From assembly GCF_015278315.1 (NCBI RefSeq), contig NZ_JADIJE010000007.1, forward strand, positions 124,001 through 188,000: 64,000 nt of DNA. The letters are read 5' to 3'. Within the stretch, counting starts at the first letter, position 1. Every line of letters starts with the position of its first letter. This stretch comes from Microbacterium ureisolvens. GTDB taxonomy: Bacteria > Actinomycetota > Actinomycetes > Actinomycetales > Microbacteriaceae. The notes below the pieces were generated by a model. It was not told the DNA's origin, searched no databases, and saw only the letters and a program-made list of their open reading frames with translations. Positions 1 through 10,058 of this stretch are shown here, one piece after another. A program made the position numbers and the translations under genes.

Positions 1-879
1 GCCGGCCTGGATGGAGTTCAGGCCCGGCAGCCAGCCGGCCTGCGCCATCGCGGGAAGGATGTTGGAGAGGAAGGTCTGCAGCGCCCAGAAGATGATCGAG
101 CCGAGGATCGGACCGAACACCGTGGCCGCGCCACCGAGGAGCAGGGCGGTCCAGACGAAGAACGTCAGCGAGGTGACGTAGACGCCGGGGTTCACCGCCG
201 AGGGGAGGGCATAGACCACGCCGCCCGCGGCGGCGAGCACGCCACCGAGCACGAGGGCCTGCATCTTGTACGAGAAGACGTTCTTGCCGAGCGAGCGCAC
301 GGCGTCCTCGTCCTCGCGGATGCCCTTGAGCGTGCGGCCCCACGGGCTGCGCGTGAGCATCCACACCACGAGCGCGGCGATGCCGAGCGTCACGATGCCC
401 ATGATGCGCACCCACCACTGGGTCTCGTTGTAGACCCACGGCCCGAAGCCGTACTCACCGGACGGGATCGGGTTCGAGGCGCGGAAGCTGGCGTGATAGC
501 CGCTGAGGCCGTCGGCGGAGCCGGTGAACTCGTCGAACGCGGTCGTGAGGAACAGCAGGCGCACCACCTCGGCGGCTGCGATCGTCACGATCGCGAGGTA
601 GTCGCCGCGCAGACGCAGCGTCGGGATACCGAGGATGAGGGCGAAGATCGCCGCCCCCGCGAGGCCCACCAGCGCGCCGGCCCACCAGGGGAAGCCGAAG
701 CTCAGGATGCTGATCGCGTACCCGTAGGCGCCGATGGCCATGAAGCCCGCGATGCCCATGTTGATCAGGCCCGCATAGCCGAAGTGCACCGCGAGACCGA
801 GGGCGGCCAGGGCGTAACCGATGGTCGCCGGGCTGAGGATCGACGAGGCGGTGTTGGAGAGAATCTGAAGCCAGTCCAT
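1..879 (-). CDS. livM: Branched-chain amino-acid ABC transporter permease LivM (partial)
   Basis: Inner-membrane permease of a LIV-I/HAAT-type importer for branched-chain amino acids or related amides. The frame opens with MDWLQILSNTASSILS and holds several hydrophobic spans. The segment GLINMGIAGFMAIGAYG and the stretch LRLRGDYLAIVTIAAAE, followed later by GRTLKGIREDE, are hallmarks of LivM cytoplasmic loops. The gene runs off the left edge, so its C-terminus is missing. Its ATG lies 10 bases after the livH stop and is preceded by AAGGA seven bases upstream, so the two permeases are one operon; the ATPases and binding protein are presumably beyond the edge. The family call is firm, the substrate is inferred. 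Confidence 0.92.
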   Translation of the reverse strand, partial: MDWLQILSNTASSILSPATIGYALAALGLAVHFGYAGLINMGIAGFMAIGAYGYAISILSFGFPWWAGALVGLAGAAIFALILGIPTLRLRGDYLAIVTIAAAEVVRLLFLTTAFDEFTGSADGLSGYHASFRASNPIPSGEYGFGPWVYNETQWWVRIMGIVTLGIAALVVWMLTRSPWGRTLKGIREDEDAVRSLGKNVFSYKMQALVLGGVLAAAGGVVYALPSAVNPGVYVTSLTFFVWTALLLGGAATVFGPILGSIIFWALQTFLSNILPAMAQAGWLPGLNSIQAG

Positions 880-889
880 GAGTGTGTCC

Positions 890-3998
<3,109 letters not shown>

Positions 3999-4012
3999 TC
4001 CTTCTTCGGATC

Positions 4013-4057
4013 GACGGATGCCGCGCCCGCGCTCTGCGCCGGGTCGCGGCATCCGTC
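4013..4057 (+). terminator. Hairpin after guaB
   Basis: Perfect 13-base arms GACGGATGCCGCG and CGCGGCATCCGTC are separated by 19 bases, 14 bases after the guaB stop. There is no T-run, as is usual in high-GC actinobacteria. The same arm sequence recurs after other genes in this window (9814, 14353, 27968, 42998). Confidence 0.7.
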
Positions 4058-4067
4058 ATCTTCGTGC

Positions 4068-4392
4068 GTGTCACAGTCCCTGCGGGCTTCGGGGCTGCCA
4101 GGCGCAGGTGGTGTGACAAGCAGTGGATGGGGGTCACAGCCCGCGCGGCCACTGGCGATCGCACGTTGCAGCTGGCGCAGGTGGTGTGACACGCAGCGGA
4201 TGGGTGTCACAGTCCGCGCGGGCACTGGCGATCGCACGTTGCAGCTGGCGCAGGTGGTGTGACACGCAGCGGATGGGTGTCACAGTCTCCGCGGGCTTCG
4301 CGGCTGCCAGGCGCAAGTGGTGTGACACGCAGCGGATGAGTGGCACAGTCCGAGCGGGCCTCGGGGGCTGCCTGGCGCGGCTGGTGTGACAC
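4068..4392. repeat. Five-unit array of 63-73-bp palindromic repeats
   Basis: Five units begin at about 4068, 4131, 4204, 4277 and 4340. Each opens with GTGTCACAG or a close variant and closes with GGTGTGACAC, so each can fold as a hairpin. Neighbouring units are joined by GCAGCGGATGG, so TGTGACAC and GTGTCACA also face each other across 11 bases. Units 2 and 3 carry a 73-base form containing GGCGATCGCACGTTGCAG; units 1, 4 and 5 carry a 63-base form with GGGCTGCC-type cores. The array fills the gap between guaB and the convergent oxidase gene. There are no unique spacers, so it is not a CRISPR. Function unknown. Confidence 0.85.
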
Positions 4393-4413
4393 GCGGGCGC
4401 CGGGGGCGACCCG

Positions 4414-5520
4414 TCAGGGGAGGCGGAAGCGCGCGGCGGCGCGGGCGGCGTCATCGGTCGCGAGGTCGGCCAGCACCGCACCGACCGCGGGCGTGAATTT
4501 GAACCCGTGCCCCGAGAAGCCGGCGCCGACGACGACGCGGCCGCGGCGGTCGAGCACGAAGTCCTGCGAGTCCGTCGACGTGTACGTGCAGCTGATGGGC
4601 ACCGCGGAGTCGGGGTCGAGGCCGGGGAACCACTCCGCGACGTAGTCGCGCAGCTGCGCGACGTGAGCGGGCACGGGGCGGAACGTGCGCGCATCGGGGT
4701 CGACGACGGGGCCGACGAGGTGGAACCCGACTTTCACGCCCTCGCCCGGCGTGGGCATGCCGTAGACGTTGGCGGGGTACCGGTCGCGCGGCAGCAGATG
4801 GTTGAACGACGGCCAGGTCGCCTCGGCGGCGATCGGCGCGAAGTGCGCGGGGCTCTCCTCGGTCACCGTCAATCGCGGGAGCGGGAACGACGGGGGAAGG
4901 ATGCCGGGGGCCCACGCGCCGGCGGTCACGACCGCGGTCTCGGCGACGAGATCGTACCGCTCGCCACCGGCCTCGACCGTGAGTGCGAGACCGTTCGCAG
5001 TCTCGTCGAGGCCGACGAGCCGGTGCCCGAACCGGACGTCGGCACCGCGCCCGCGCGCGGCGGACTCGAGGGCCTCGAGCGCGGCCGAGGCGCGCACGAC
5101 GCCCGCGTCCGGCGTGAAGAGCACGTCGCCGGAGAAGCGCATGCCGCTCCAGCGGCGGCCGGCCTCGCCCGCCGCCAGCACCTCCGCGCGCTCGCCGCGG
5201 CCGGCAAGCGCCGCGTGCACACTGGCCACCACTCCGTCGTCGCCGTGGGTGACCAGGCCGTGCAGCCGCAGCAGCGGCTCGCCGGTCGCGCGGGCAAGCT
5301 GGTCCCACTCGGTGCGGGCGAGCGTCAGCAGGTCGAGGTAGTCGGCCTCGGCGTAGGCGTTGTTGAAGTTGCGGGTCGCGCCGTGTGAGGCACCGCGGGT
5401 GTGCCCGCGCTCGAAGCGCTCCAGCGCGAGCACGCGGTGCCCGCGGCGCGCCAGCTGCCACGTCGTCGCCAGTCCCATCGCCCCGGCTCCGACGACGACA
5501 TAAGGGATGTGCTCAGTCAT
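4414..5520 (-). CDS. FAD-dependent amine oxidase, monomeric sarcosine oxidase / N-methyltryptophan oxidase type
   Basis: Predicted cytoplasmic flavoenzyme of 368 residues that oxidises a secondary amine such as sarcosine, giving formaldehyde and H2O2. The N-terminus HIPYVVVGAGAMGLAT is a Rossmann dinucleotide site, followed by the acidic LALERF and the MSOX-like segment HTRGASHGATRNF. Cys311 in SCTYTSTDSQDF matches the cysteine that binds FAD covalently in this family, and GAGFSGHGFKFTPAVG near the end is also typical. The frame is open much further upstream, but the ATG at 5520 has GGAGG just before it and starts at the right place. The substrate is not settled by sequence. Formaldehyde from such an enzyme could feed the dehydrogenase at 28001 (inference). 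Confidence 0.87.
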   Translation of the reverse strand: MTEHIPYVVVGAGAMGLATTWQLARRGHRVLALERFERGHTRGASHGATRNFNNAYAEADYLDLLTLARTEWDQLARATGEPLLRLHGLVTHGDDGVVASVHAALAGRGERAEVLAAGEAGRRWSGMRFSGDVLFTPDAGVVRASAALEALESAARGRGADVRFGHRLVGLDETANGLALTVEAGGERYDLVAETAVVTAGAWAPGILPPSFPLPRLTVTEESPAHFAPIAAEATWPSFNHLLPRDRYPANVYGMPTPGEGVKVGFHLVGPVVDPDARTFRPVPAHVAQLRDYVAEWFPGLDPDSAVPISCTYTSTDSQDFVLDRRGRVVVGAGFSGHGFKFTPAVGAVLADLATDDAARAAARFRLP

Positions 5521-5691
5521 GGTCCTCCACCGCTCTCGCGCGCCGCCTGGCGGCGCGAACCGGAGCCGGCCCCGCGCGGGGCCGCGGCATCCGTCTGCGT
5601 TCTTCCATCCTCGTTCGGCGAAGCGGCCTGCGCGCGAGGGGTGACGGAGTGTGACGACCACGCGTCGGCGGCTCCTCGCTAACCTGGCGCC

Positions 5692-6315
5692 ATGATCAGG
5701 CAGCGGCGGCATCCGGCGGCGACGCAGCGCACCACCCGTCTCGAGGCGTTCACCGACGGGGTGTTCGCCATCGCGGCGACCCTTCTGGTGCTCGACCTGA
5801 CCCAGCACTCGCTCGGCGACGTCGACTCCGACGCCGACATGTGGGCGGCGCTGTGGAACATGGGCGAGCTGTTCGTGAACTTCCTGCTGAGTTTCGTGCT
5901 GCTCTGCCTGATGTGGATGGTGCACGTGCAGCAGTTCGAGCACATCGCCCGCGTCGACGCGACGATGGTCTGGCTCAACAACGCGCGCCTTGTCTTCATC
6001 GTGCTCGTGCCGTTCGCGACCGGGCTGACCACCGAGTACTCGGAGTGGCTCGCCGGGCGACTCGCGATGCCGGTGGCGTTCTTCCTCGCAATCCTGGCGA
6101 GCTGGCTGCAGTGGGGGTGGGCCGTCCGTCGGCGCGAGGTCATGCTTCCCGACCTGAGCTGCGAGGACGCCATCGCCTACGGCCGCGGTTCGCTCAGCGC
6201 CCTCATCATCTCCGCGGCGGTCGTCGTCCTGGCCCCGTGGATCGGGTCCGCGGCCTTCCTGCTGTTCTTCTTCGACGGGCTCCTCACCCGCGCGCTGCGC
6301 GGCAAGGGGGACTGA
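5692..6315 (+). CDS. TMEM175/DUF1211-family membrane protein, putative potassium channel
   Basis: A 207-residue integral membrane protein with about six hydrophobic spans. The first span carries TTRLEAFTDGVFAIAATLL, matching the RxxxFSDGVFAI signature of bacterial TMEM175 (DUF1211) with Thr in place of Ser. Bacterial members are single-repeat proteins of about 200 residues that assemble as potassium-selective channels; conduction here is inferred from the family. TAACCT at 5680-5685 lies six bases before the ATG and there is no Shine-Dalgarno site, so the mRNA may be leaderless. The gene stands alone between a minus-strand oxidase and a long repeat-rich gap. Confidence 0.85.
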   Translation: MIRQRRHPAATQRTTRLEAFTDGVFAIAATLLVLDLTQHSLGDVDSDADMWAALWNMGELFVNFLLSFVLLCLMWMVHVQQFEHIARVDATMVWLNNARLVFIVLVPFATGLTTEYSEWLAGRLAMPVAFFLAILASWLQWGWAVRRREVMLPDLSCEDAIAYGRGSLSALIISAAVVVLAPWIGSAAFLLFFFDGLLTRALRGKGD

Positions 6316-6416
6316 ACCGCTCGCCGCCCCGGCACCCGGTGGCGTAGCCGAGGGGGAGGAATGCGAACCGGCGTCCGGCGGCGGAACGGGGCGGGACGGA
6401 TGCCCCGCCCCGGCGC

Positions 6417-6497
6417 CCGAAAACCTGGTCGGTGACGGCGGCGCGCCGGGATGAGGCATCCGTCCTCGGCGTGTCGGGTCACCGACCAGGTTTTCGG
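6417..6497. repeat. 81-bp inverted-repeat element, copy 1
   Basis: Perfect 19-base arms CCGAAAACCTGGTCGGTGA (6417-6435) and their reverse complement (6479-6497) flank a 43-base centre that includes GGATGAGGCATCC. It is directly followed by an AGGCGGCGGCGCTCAGCT tract that also follows copy 2. The structure recalls a REP/BIME or MITE-like element; no transposase is nearby. Confidence 0.85.
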
Positions 6498-6630
6498 CAG
6501 AGGCGGCGGCGCTCAGCTTCCGCCGAGGGGGCGTCCGGCGGACTCGGGCTCGGCTTCGACGCCGGGGGAGCCGGCCGCCGCGTCGGCCGGTTGGGCTGCG
6601 GAGGAGACGGATGCCTCCACCACCCGACGT

Positions 6631-6711
6631 CCGAAAACCTGGTCGGTGATGTCGGCGCGCCGGGATGAGGCATCCGTTCTCGGCGTGTCGGGTCGCCGAC
6701 CAGGTTTTCGG
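6631..6711. repeat. 81-bp inverted-repeat element, copy 2
   Basis: Same length and arms as copy 1, with one change in the right arm (TCGCCGACC instead of TCACCGACC) and a few changes in the centre. It starts 214 bases after copy 1, in the same orientation, and is followed by the same GGCGGCGGCGCTCAGCT tract. The shared flanks suggest a duplicated unit longer than the palindrome. Confidence 0.85.
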
Positions 6712-6870
6712 ATCAGGCGGCGGCGCTCAGCTCCCGACGACGACGGCTCCGACCCCCAGATCACCGAGCTCTTCCGCTCCTGCTTCCCAGCAAGCTGCGC
6801 ACGTGCTCGAGGTGCTGCCGCGCGGCACCGACCGCTTCTAGACCGCTTCGACGGTGTCGCGCGGGCTCGC

Positions 6871-6990
6871 GGCCGCGGCATCCGTCCACAACGCGGTCTC
6901 TCGCGCGGGCTCGCGCCGTGGCATCCCTTCTCAACGCGGTTCCTCGCGCCGACGCGCGGTCGCGGCATCCGTCTGCAACGTGGTTCCTCG
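6871..6990. repeat. Three degenerate repeats of about 45 bp
   Basis: The pattern CGCGGCATCCGTC, two or three bases, CAACGCGGT, TCCTCGCG appears three times with drift, starting near 6871, 6916 and 6957. It lies in non-coding DNA ahead of the DUF2277 gene. Function unknown. Confidence 0.55.
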
Positions 6991-7122
6991 TCGAACGACC
7001 GCGGTGTGGGTGTTGAGAGCGTGGTCGCTCGGCGAATGACCGCGTTCTCGACAACGGGGGGTGGAGGAGGGACGGATGCCGCGCCCTGGCCGCCGTCGGG
7101 GGCGCGGCGTAGGGTCGGGGGC

Positions 7123-7407
7123 ATGTGCCGGAACATCCACACGCTTCACAACTTCGAGCCCGCCGCGTCGTCCGAAGAGGTGCACGCGGCCGCGCTCCAG
7201 TATGTGCGCAAGATCGCGGGCACCACGAAGCCCTCGAAAGCGAACCAGGAGGTGTTCGACCGCGCCGTCCACGAGATCACGCACATCACGCAGCACCTCC
7301 TCGACGACCTGGTCGCGACCACGCCCCCGAAGAACCGCGAGGTCGAGGCCGCCAAGGCGCGCGAGCGCGCGATCAAGTCCGGCCGCTACGCCGCTCCGGC
7401 CGCCTGA
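7123..7407 (+). CDS. DUF2277 family protein
   Basis: A small 94-residue protein of unknown function. The opening MCRNIHTLHNFEP, the central YVRKIAGTTKPSKANQ and the later THITQHLLDDL are strongly characteristic of DUF2277, which is widespread in actinobacteria and some proteobacteria. It has no signal peptide or membrane span, so it is likely cytoplasmic. TAGGGT at 7110-7115 stands seven bases before the ATG with no ribosome-binding site, suggesting a leaderless mRNA. Its last 22 bases overlap the 3' end of the convergent deazaflavin-enzyme gene, so there is no room for a terminator between them. Confidence 0.85.
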   Translation: MCRNIHTLHNFEPAASSEEVHAAALQYVRKIAGTTKPSKANQEVFDRAVHEITHITQHLLDDLVATTPPKNREVEAAKARERAIKSGRYAAPAA

Positions 7408-7835
7408 GCCTCGGTCGGGGTGAGGATCGCCACGGGAATCGTGCGGCCCGCCCTGCGCTCGTAGCGGGCGACGCCGGGGATCCGCGCGGTCACGTCGCGC
7501 CACGCCGCGTCGCGCTCTGCGCCGTGCAGCTCGCGAGCGAATGCGTCGAACCGGTGGGCACCTGCCTGGACGCGCGTGCGCCCGGCGGCCCGGAGGTTGC
7601 GGAACCAGTGCGGGTCGCGCGGTGCGCCGCTGCCCGTGCCCCAGACCAGGAAGCCCTCATCGAGCGGCAGCGCGGCGACGCAGGTGGACCGCGGCTGCCC
7701 GGATCGCCGCCCCGGGGTCGTGAGCAGGAGCACGCGCGCGGGCCCCGGTCCGGGTACCGCCCGGCCATCGGTGCGGCGGTAGAGCCACACGCCGATGGCG
7801 CCGCCCGTGCGGCGGAAGAAGCCTCGAACCGACAT
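7386..7835 (-). CDS. Deazaflavin (F420)-dependent nitroreductase-family oxidoreductase
   Basis: A 149-residue protein of the Ddn/DUF385 split-barrel family. Members bind coenzyme F420 (some bind FMN or haem) and reduce quinones, nitro compounds or related substrates. The N-terminus MSVRGFFRRTGGAIGVWLYRRTDG is amphipathic, RVLLLTTPGRRSGQPRST is the family signature, and GAPRDPHWFRNLRAAG matches the conserved P.W..NL.A segment. C-terminal RIPGVARYERRAGRTIPV is also typical. Cofactor choice is inferred, since no F420 biosynthesis gene is in the window. The gene converges on and overlaps DUF2277 by 22 bases. Confidence 0.85.
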   Translation of the reverse strand: MSVRGFFRRTGGAIGVWLYRRTDGRAVPGPGPARVLLLTTPGRRSGQPRSTCVAALPLDEGFLVWGTGSGAPRDPHWFRNLRAAGRTRVQAGAHRFDAFARELHGAERDAAWRDVTARIPGVARYERRAGRTIPVAILTPTEAQAAGAA

Positions 7836-7934
7836 CGCGTCCCCTCACGCCGATCCTCCCACCGCGCGCATCCGCTGTCGACGGCTCGCCTGGCCCCCGG
7901 GGTGCGACCGGCGGCCGATGCGCCGACAGCACAC

Positions 7935-8002
7935 GGCGCGGGATCGAGGGGCGATGGTCCGGCACCCCGGCGCGGGATCGAGGGCCGATGGTCCGGCACC
8001 CC
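7935..8002. repeat. Two tandem 34-bp direct repeats
   Basis: GGCGCGGGATCGAGGG plus 18 further bases ending GGTCCGGCACCCC occurs at 7935-7968 and again at 7969-8002, with one mismatch. It lies between the divergent deazaflavin-enzyme gene and the ABC-F gene, about 60 bases before TAGTCT (8066-8071), a possible -10 box of the latter. Confidence 0.8.
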
Positions 8003-8109
8003 GGCCTCGACCGCTCCCGCGCGTCTCGGCAGACGGCTCCGGCGGTACCGCGGCGGAGGGTGGGGTAGTCTGGTCGGCTCCCCTTCGGACGGATCGTCCT
8101 GCGGAGCGG

Positions 8110-9810
8110 ATGGGGAATGACGTGGGTTACATCGACATCGCCGCCGTCTCGTACGCACTGCCGGACGGACGCCCGCTGCTCGACGAGGTCTCGTTCCGCG
8201 TGGGTGAGGGCTCGACCACCGCGCTGATCGGCCAGAACGGCGCCGGCAAGACGACGCTGCTGCGGATCATCCGCGACGAGCTCGCGCCGCTGTCCGGAGT
8301 CGTGCAGATCGACGGCGGCCTGGGGGTCATGGACCAGTTCGTCGGCCACGGCGAGCCTGGGCAGACCGTCCACGACCTCCTGATCCGCGTCGCCCCCGAC
8401 CGCGTGCGCCGAGCCGCACGTGAGCTCGAGGACGCCGAGGCCGCGATCATCGAGCACGACGACCTCGACACGCAGATGCGCTACGCCGGCGCGCTCGCCG
8501 ATTACGCCGAGGCCGGCGGCTACGAGTACGAGACGGTGTGGGACACCTGCACGACCGCGGCCCTCGGCATCCCGTTCTCGCGTGCACGGTTCCGCGAGCT
8601 CACGACCCTTTCGGGCGGCGAGCAGAAGCGGCTCGCGCTCGAGGCGCTGCTGCGCGGCCCCGACCAGGTGCTGCTGCTGGATGAGCCCGACAACTACCTC
8701 GACGTGCCCGGCAAGCGCTGGCTCGAGGAGCGGCTGCGCGAGACGCCGAAGACGGTGCTGCTCGTGTCGCACGACCGCGAACTGCTGGCACGCGCAGCCG
8801 ATCGCATCGTGACGCTCGAGGCCGGCGGGGCCGGCAGCACGGCGTGGGTGCACGGCGGCGGCTTCGGGACGTATCACCGGGCACGCGAGGACCGCATGGC
8901 GCGCCTGGACGAGCTGCGGCGCCGGTGGGACGAGCAGCACGCGAAGCTCAAGGAGCTCGTCGCGACGCTCAAGGTCAAGGCCACGGCGAACGACACCTTC
9001 ACCTCGCGGTACCGGGCAGCCCAGACGCGCCTGCGCAAGTTCGAGGAGGCCGGCCCGCCGCAGGAGCGGCCCCGCGAGCAGGACCTCGACGTGCGCCTGC
9101 GCGGCGCCCGCACCGGCAAGCGCGCCGTCGTCGCCGAGCAGCTCGAGCTCACCGGGCTGATGAAGCCGTTCGATCTCGAGGTGTGGTTCGGCGACCGGGT
9201 CGCGGTGCTGGGATCGAACGGATCGGGCAAGTCGCACTTCCTGCGGCTGCTCGCCCGTGGCGGCACCGACCCCGACGGGCGTCTCGGGCACCTGACGACG
9301 ACCGGCTCGGGGCTCGAGCCCGTCGCCCACACCGGCCGCGGAACACTCGGCGCCCGCGTTGTGCCCGGCTGGTTCGCGCAGACTCATCGCCATCCGGAGT
9401 TCGACGGGCGCACGCTGCTCGACATCCTGCACCGCGGCGAGGACGCGCGCGCCGGGCTTCCGCGCGAGGCCGCCTCGAGTGCGCTCGACCGCTACGGGCT
9501 GGTCGCCCAGGCCGAGCAGACGTTCGACAGCCTCTCGGGCGGACAGCAGGCGCGCTTCCAGATCCTTCTGCTCGAGCTGTCGGGCGCGACGCTGCTGCTT
9601 CTGGACGAACCCACCGACAACCTCGACCTCGTCTCGGCCGAGGCGCTGCAGGACGCCCTGGCACGCTTCGAGGGCACGGTGCTCGCCGTCACCCACGACC
9701 GGTGGCTCGCGAAGTCCTTCGACCGCTTCCTCGTCTTCGGCGCGGACGGGCGGGTCTTCGAATCCGACGAGCCCGTCTGGGACGAGGCCCGCGTCGCGCG
9801 AGCGCGCTGA
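8110..9810 (+). CDS. ABC-F family ATP-binding protein
   Basis: Soluble protein of about 566 residues with two ABC domains in one chain and no membrane span, the architecture of ABC-F proteins that act on the ribosome (translation factors or antibiotic protection). Domain 1 has Walker A GQNGAGKTT near residue 41, signature LSGGEQKR and Walker B VLLLDEPDNYLD. A basic linker follows (EEAGPPQERPREQD). Domain 2 has GSNGSGKSH near residue 368, LSGGQQAR and LLLLDEPTDNLD. ATG 8110 and GTG 8122 are both possible starts; GGGGA precedes the latter. The frame stays open upstream without family similarity. A perfect hairpin follows at 9814. Sequence alone does not tell a housekeeping from a resistance role. 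Confidence 0.9.
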   Translation: MGNDVGYIDIAAVSYALPDGRPLLDEVSFRVGEGSTTALIGQNGAGKTTLLRIIRDELAPLSGVVQIDGGLGVMDQFVGHGEPGQTVHDLLIRVAPDRVRRAARELEDAEAAIIEHDDLDTQMRYAGALADYAEAGGYEYETVWDTCTTAALGIPFSRARFRELTTLSGGEQKRLALEALLRGPDQVLLLDEPDNYLDVPGKRWLEERLRETPKTVLLVSHDRELLARAADRIVTLEAGGAGSTAWVHGGGFGTYHRAREDRMARLDELRRRWDEQHAKLKELVATLKVKATANDTFTSRYRAAQTRLRKFEEAGPPQERPREQDLDVRLRGARTGKRAVVAEQLELTGLMKPFDLEVWFGDRVAVLGSNGSGKSHFLRLLARGGTDPDGRLGHLTTTGSGLEPVAHTGRGTLGARVVPGWFAQTHRHPEFDGRTLLDILHRGEDARAGLPREAASSALDRYGLVAQAEQTFDSLSGGQQARFQILLLELSGATLLLLDEPTDNLDLVSAEALQDALARFEGTVLAVTHDRWLAKSFDRFLVFGADGRVFESDEPVWDEARVARAR

Positions 9811-9813
9811 GGG

Positions 9814-9848
9814 GATGACGGATGCCGCGGCCCGCGGCATCCGTCATC
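9814..9848. terminator. Perfect palindromic terminator after the ABC-F gene
   Basis: Seventeen-base arms GATGACGGATGCCGCGG and the exact complement are separated by a single base, three bases after the ABC-F stop. It contains the same GACGGATGCCGCG arm as the hairpins at 4013, 14353 and 42998. Confidence 0.75.
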
Positions 9849-9863
9849 TCCGAGCTCGGTGCG

Positions 9864-9963
9864 CGTTTCGTCTCGCTTCGCTCGCTCAACGACCGGGGTC
9901 GCGTCTGTCCCGGCCGCGGGTGCCGGTCGTTGAGCGAGGGAGCGCAGCGACCGAGACGAGACG
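9864..9963. repeat. Large imperfect inverted repeat, GTCGTTGAGCGAG family
   Basis: The left arm 9864-9896 (CGTTTCGTCTCGCTTCGC to AACGACCGG) pairs imperfectly with 9923-9963 (CCGGTCGTTGAGCGAG to GAGACGAGACG). Related sequence occurs at 17189-17300 and 56464-56569. This word is a recurring intergenic element in the group (recalled, not checked). Confidence 0.75.
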
Positions 9964-10058
9964 ACTCGGCGTCGCCGGGATCCCGGGAGTTCGGCTCGGC
10001 CGCTCGTCGTCCGGAGGCTGTTTCGGGGCGTGAGAATCCCGCCGGGTAGGCTGGGTGC

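Larger units (their letters stand above)
6316..7122. other. 807-bp gene-free, repeat-rich gap
   Basis: No frame here has a plausible start, family match or codon pattern; the open frames follow the repeats. The gap holds two 81-bp inverted-repeat elements (6417 and 6631) and a run of degenerate repeats at 6871-6990, and it ends with the TAGGGT box of the next gene. Confidence 0.75.

Noticed and set aside
4068..4392. CRISPR array
   Set aside because: Units are 63-73 bp with no unique spacers of constant length, no short repeat of 23-37 bp, and no cas gene nearby.
5521..6459. Upstream extension of the amine oxidase to 681 residues
   Set aside because: The extension lies opposite the TMEM175-like gene and has no family similarity. 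The FAD-binding N-terminus begins exactly at ATG 5520.
6451..7407. A 318-residue version of the DUF2277 protein
   Set aside because: The added 224 residues are translated intergenic repeats; the conserved family start is MCRNIHTLHN at 7123.
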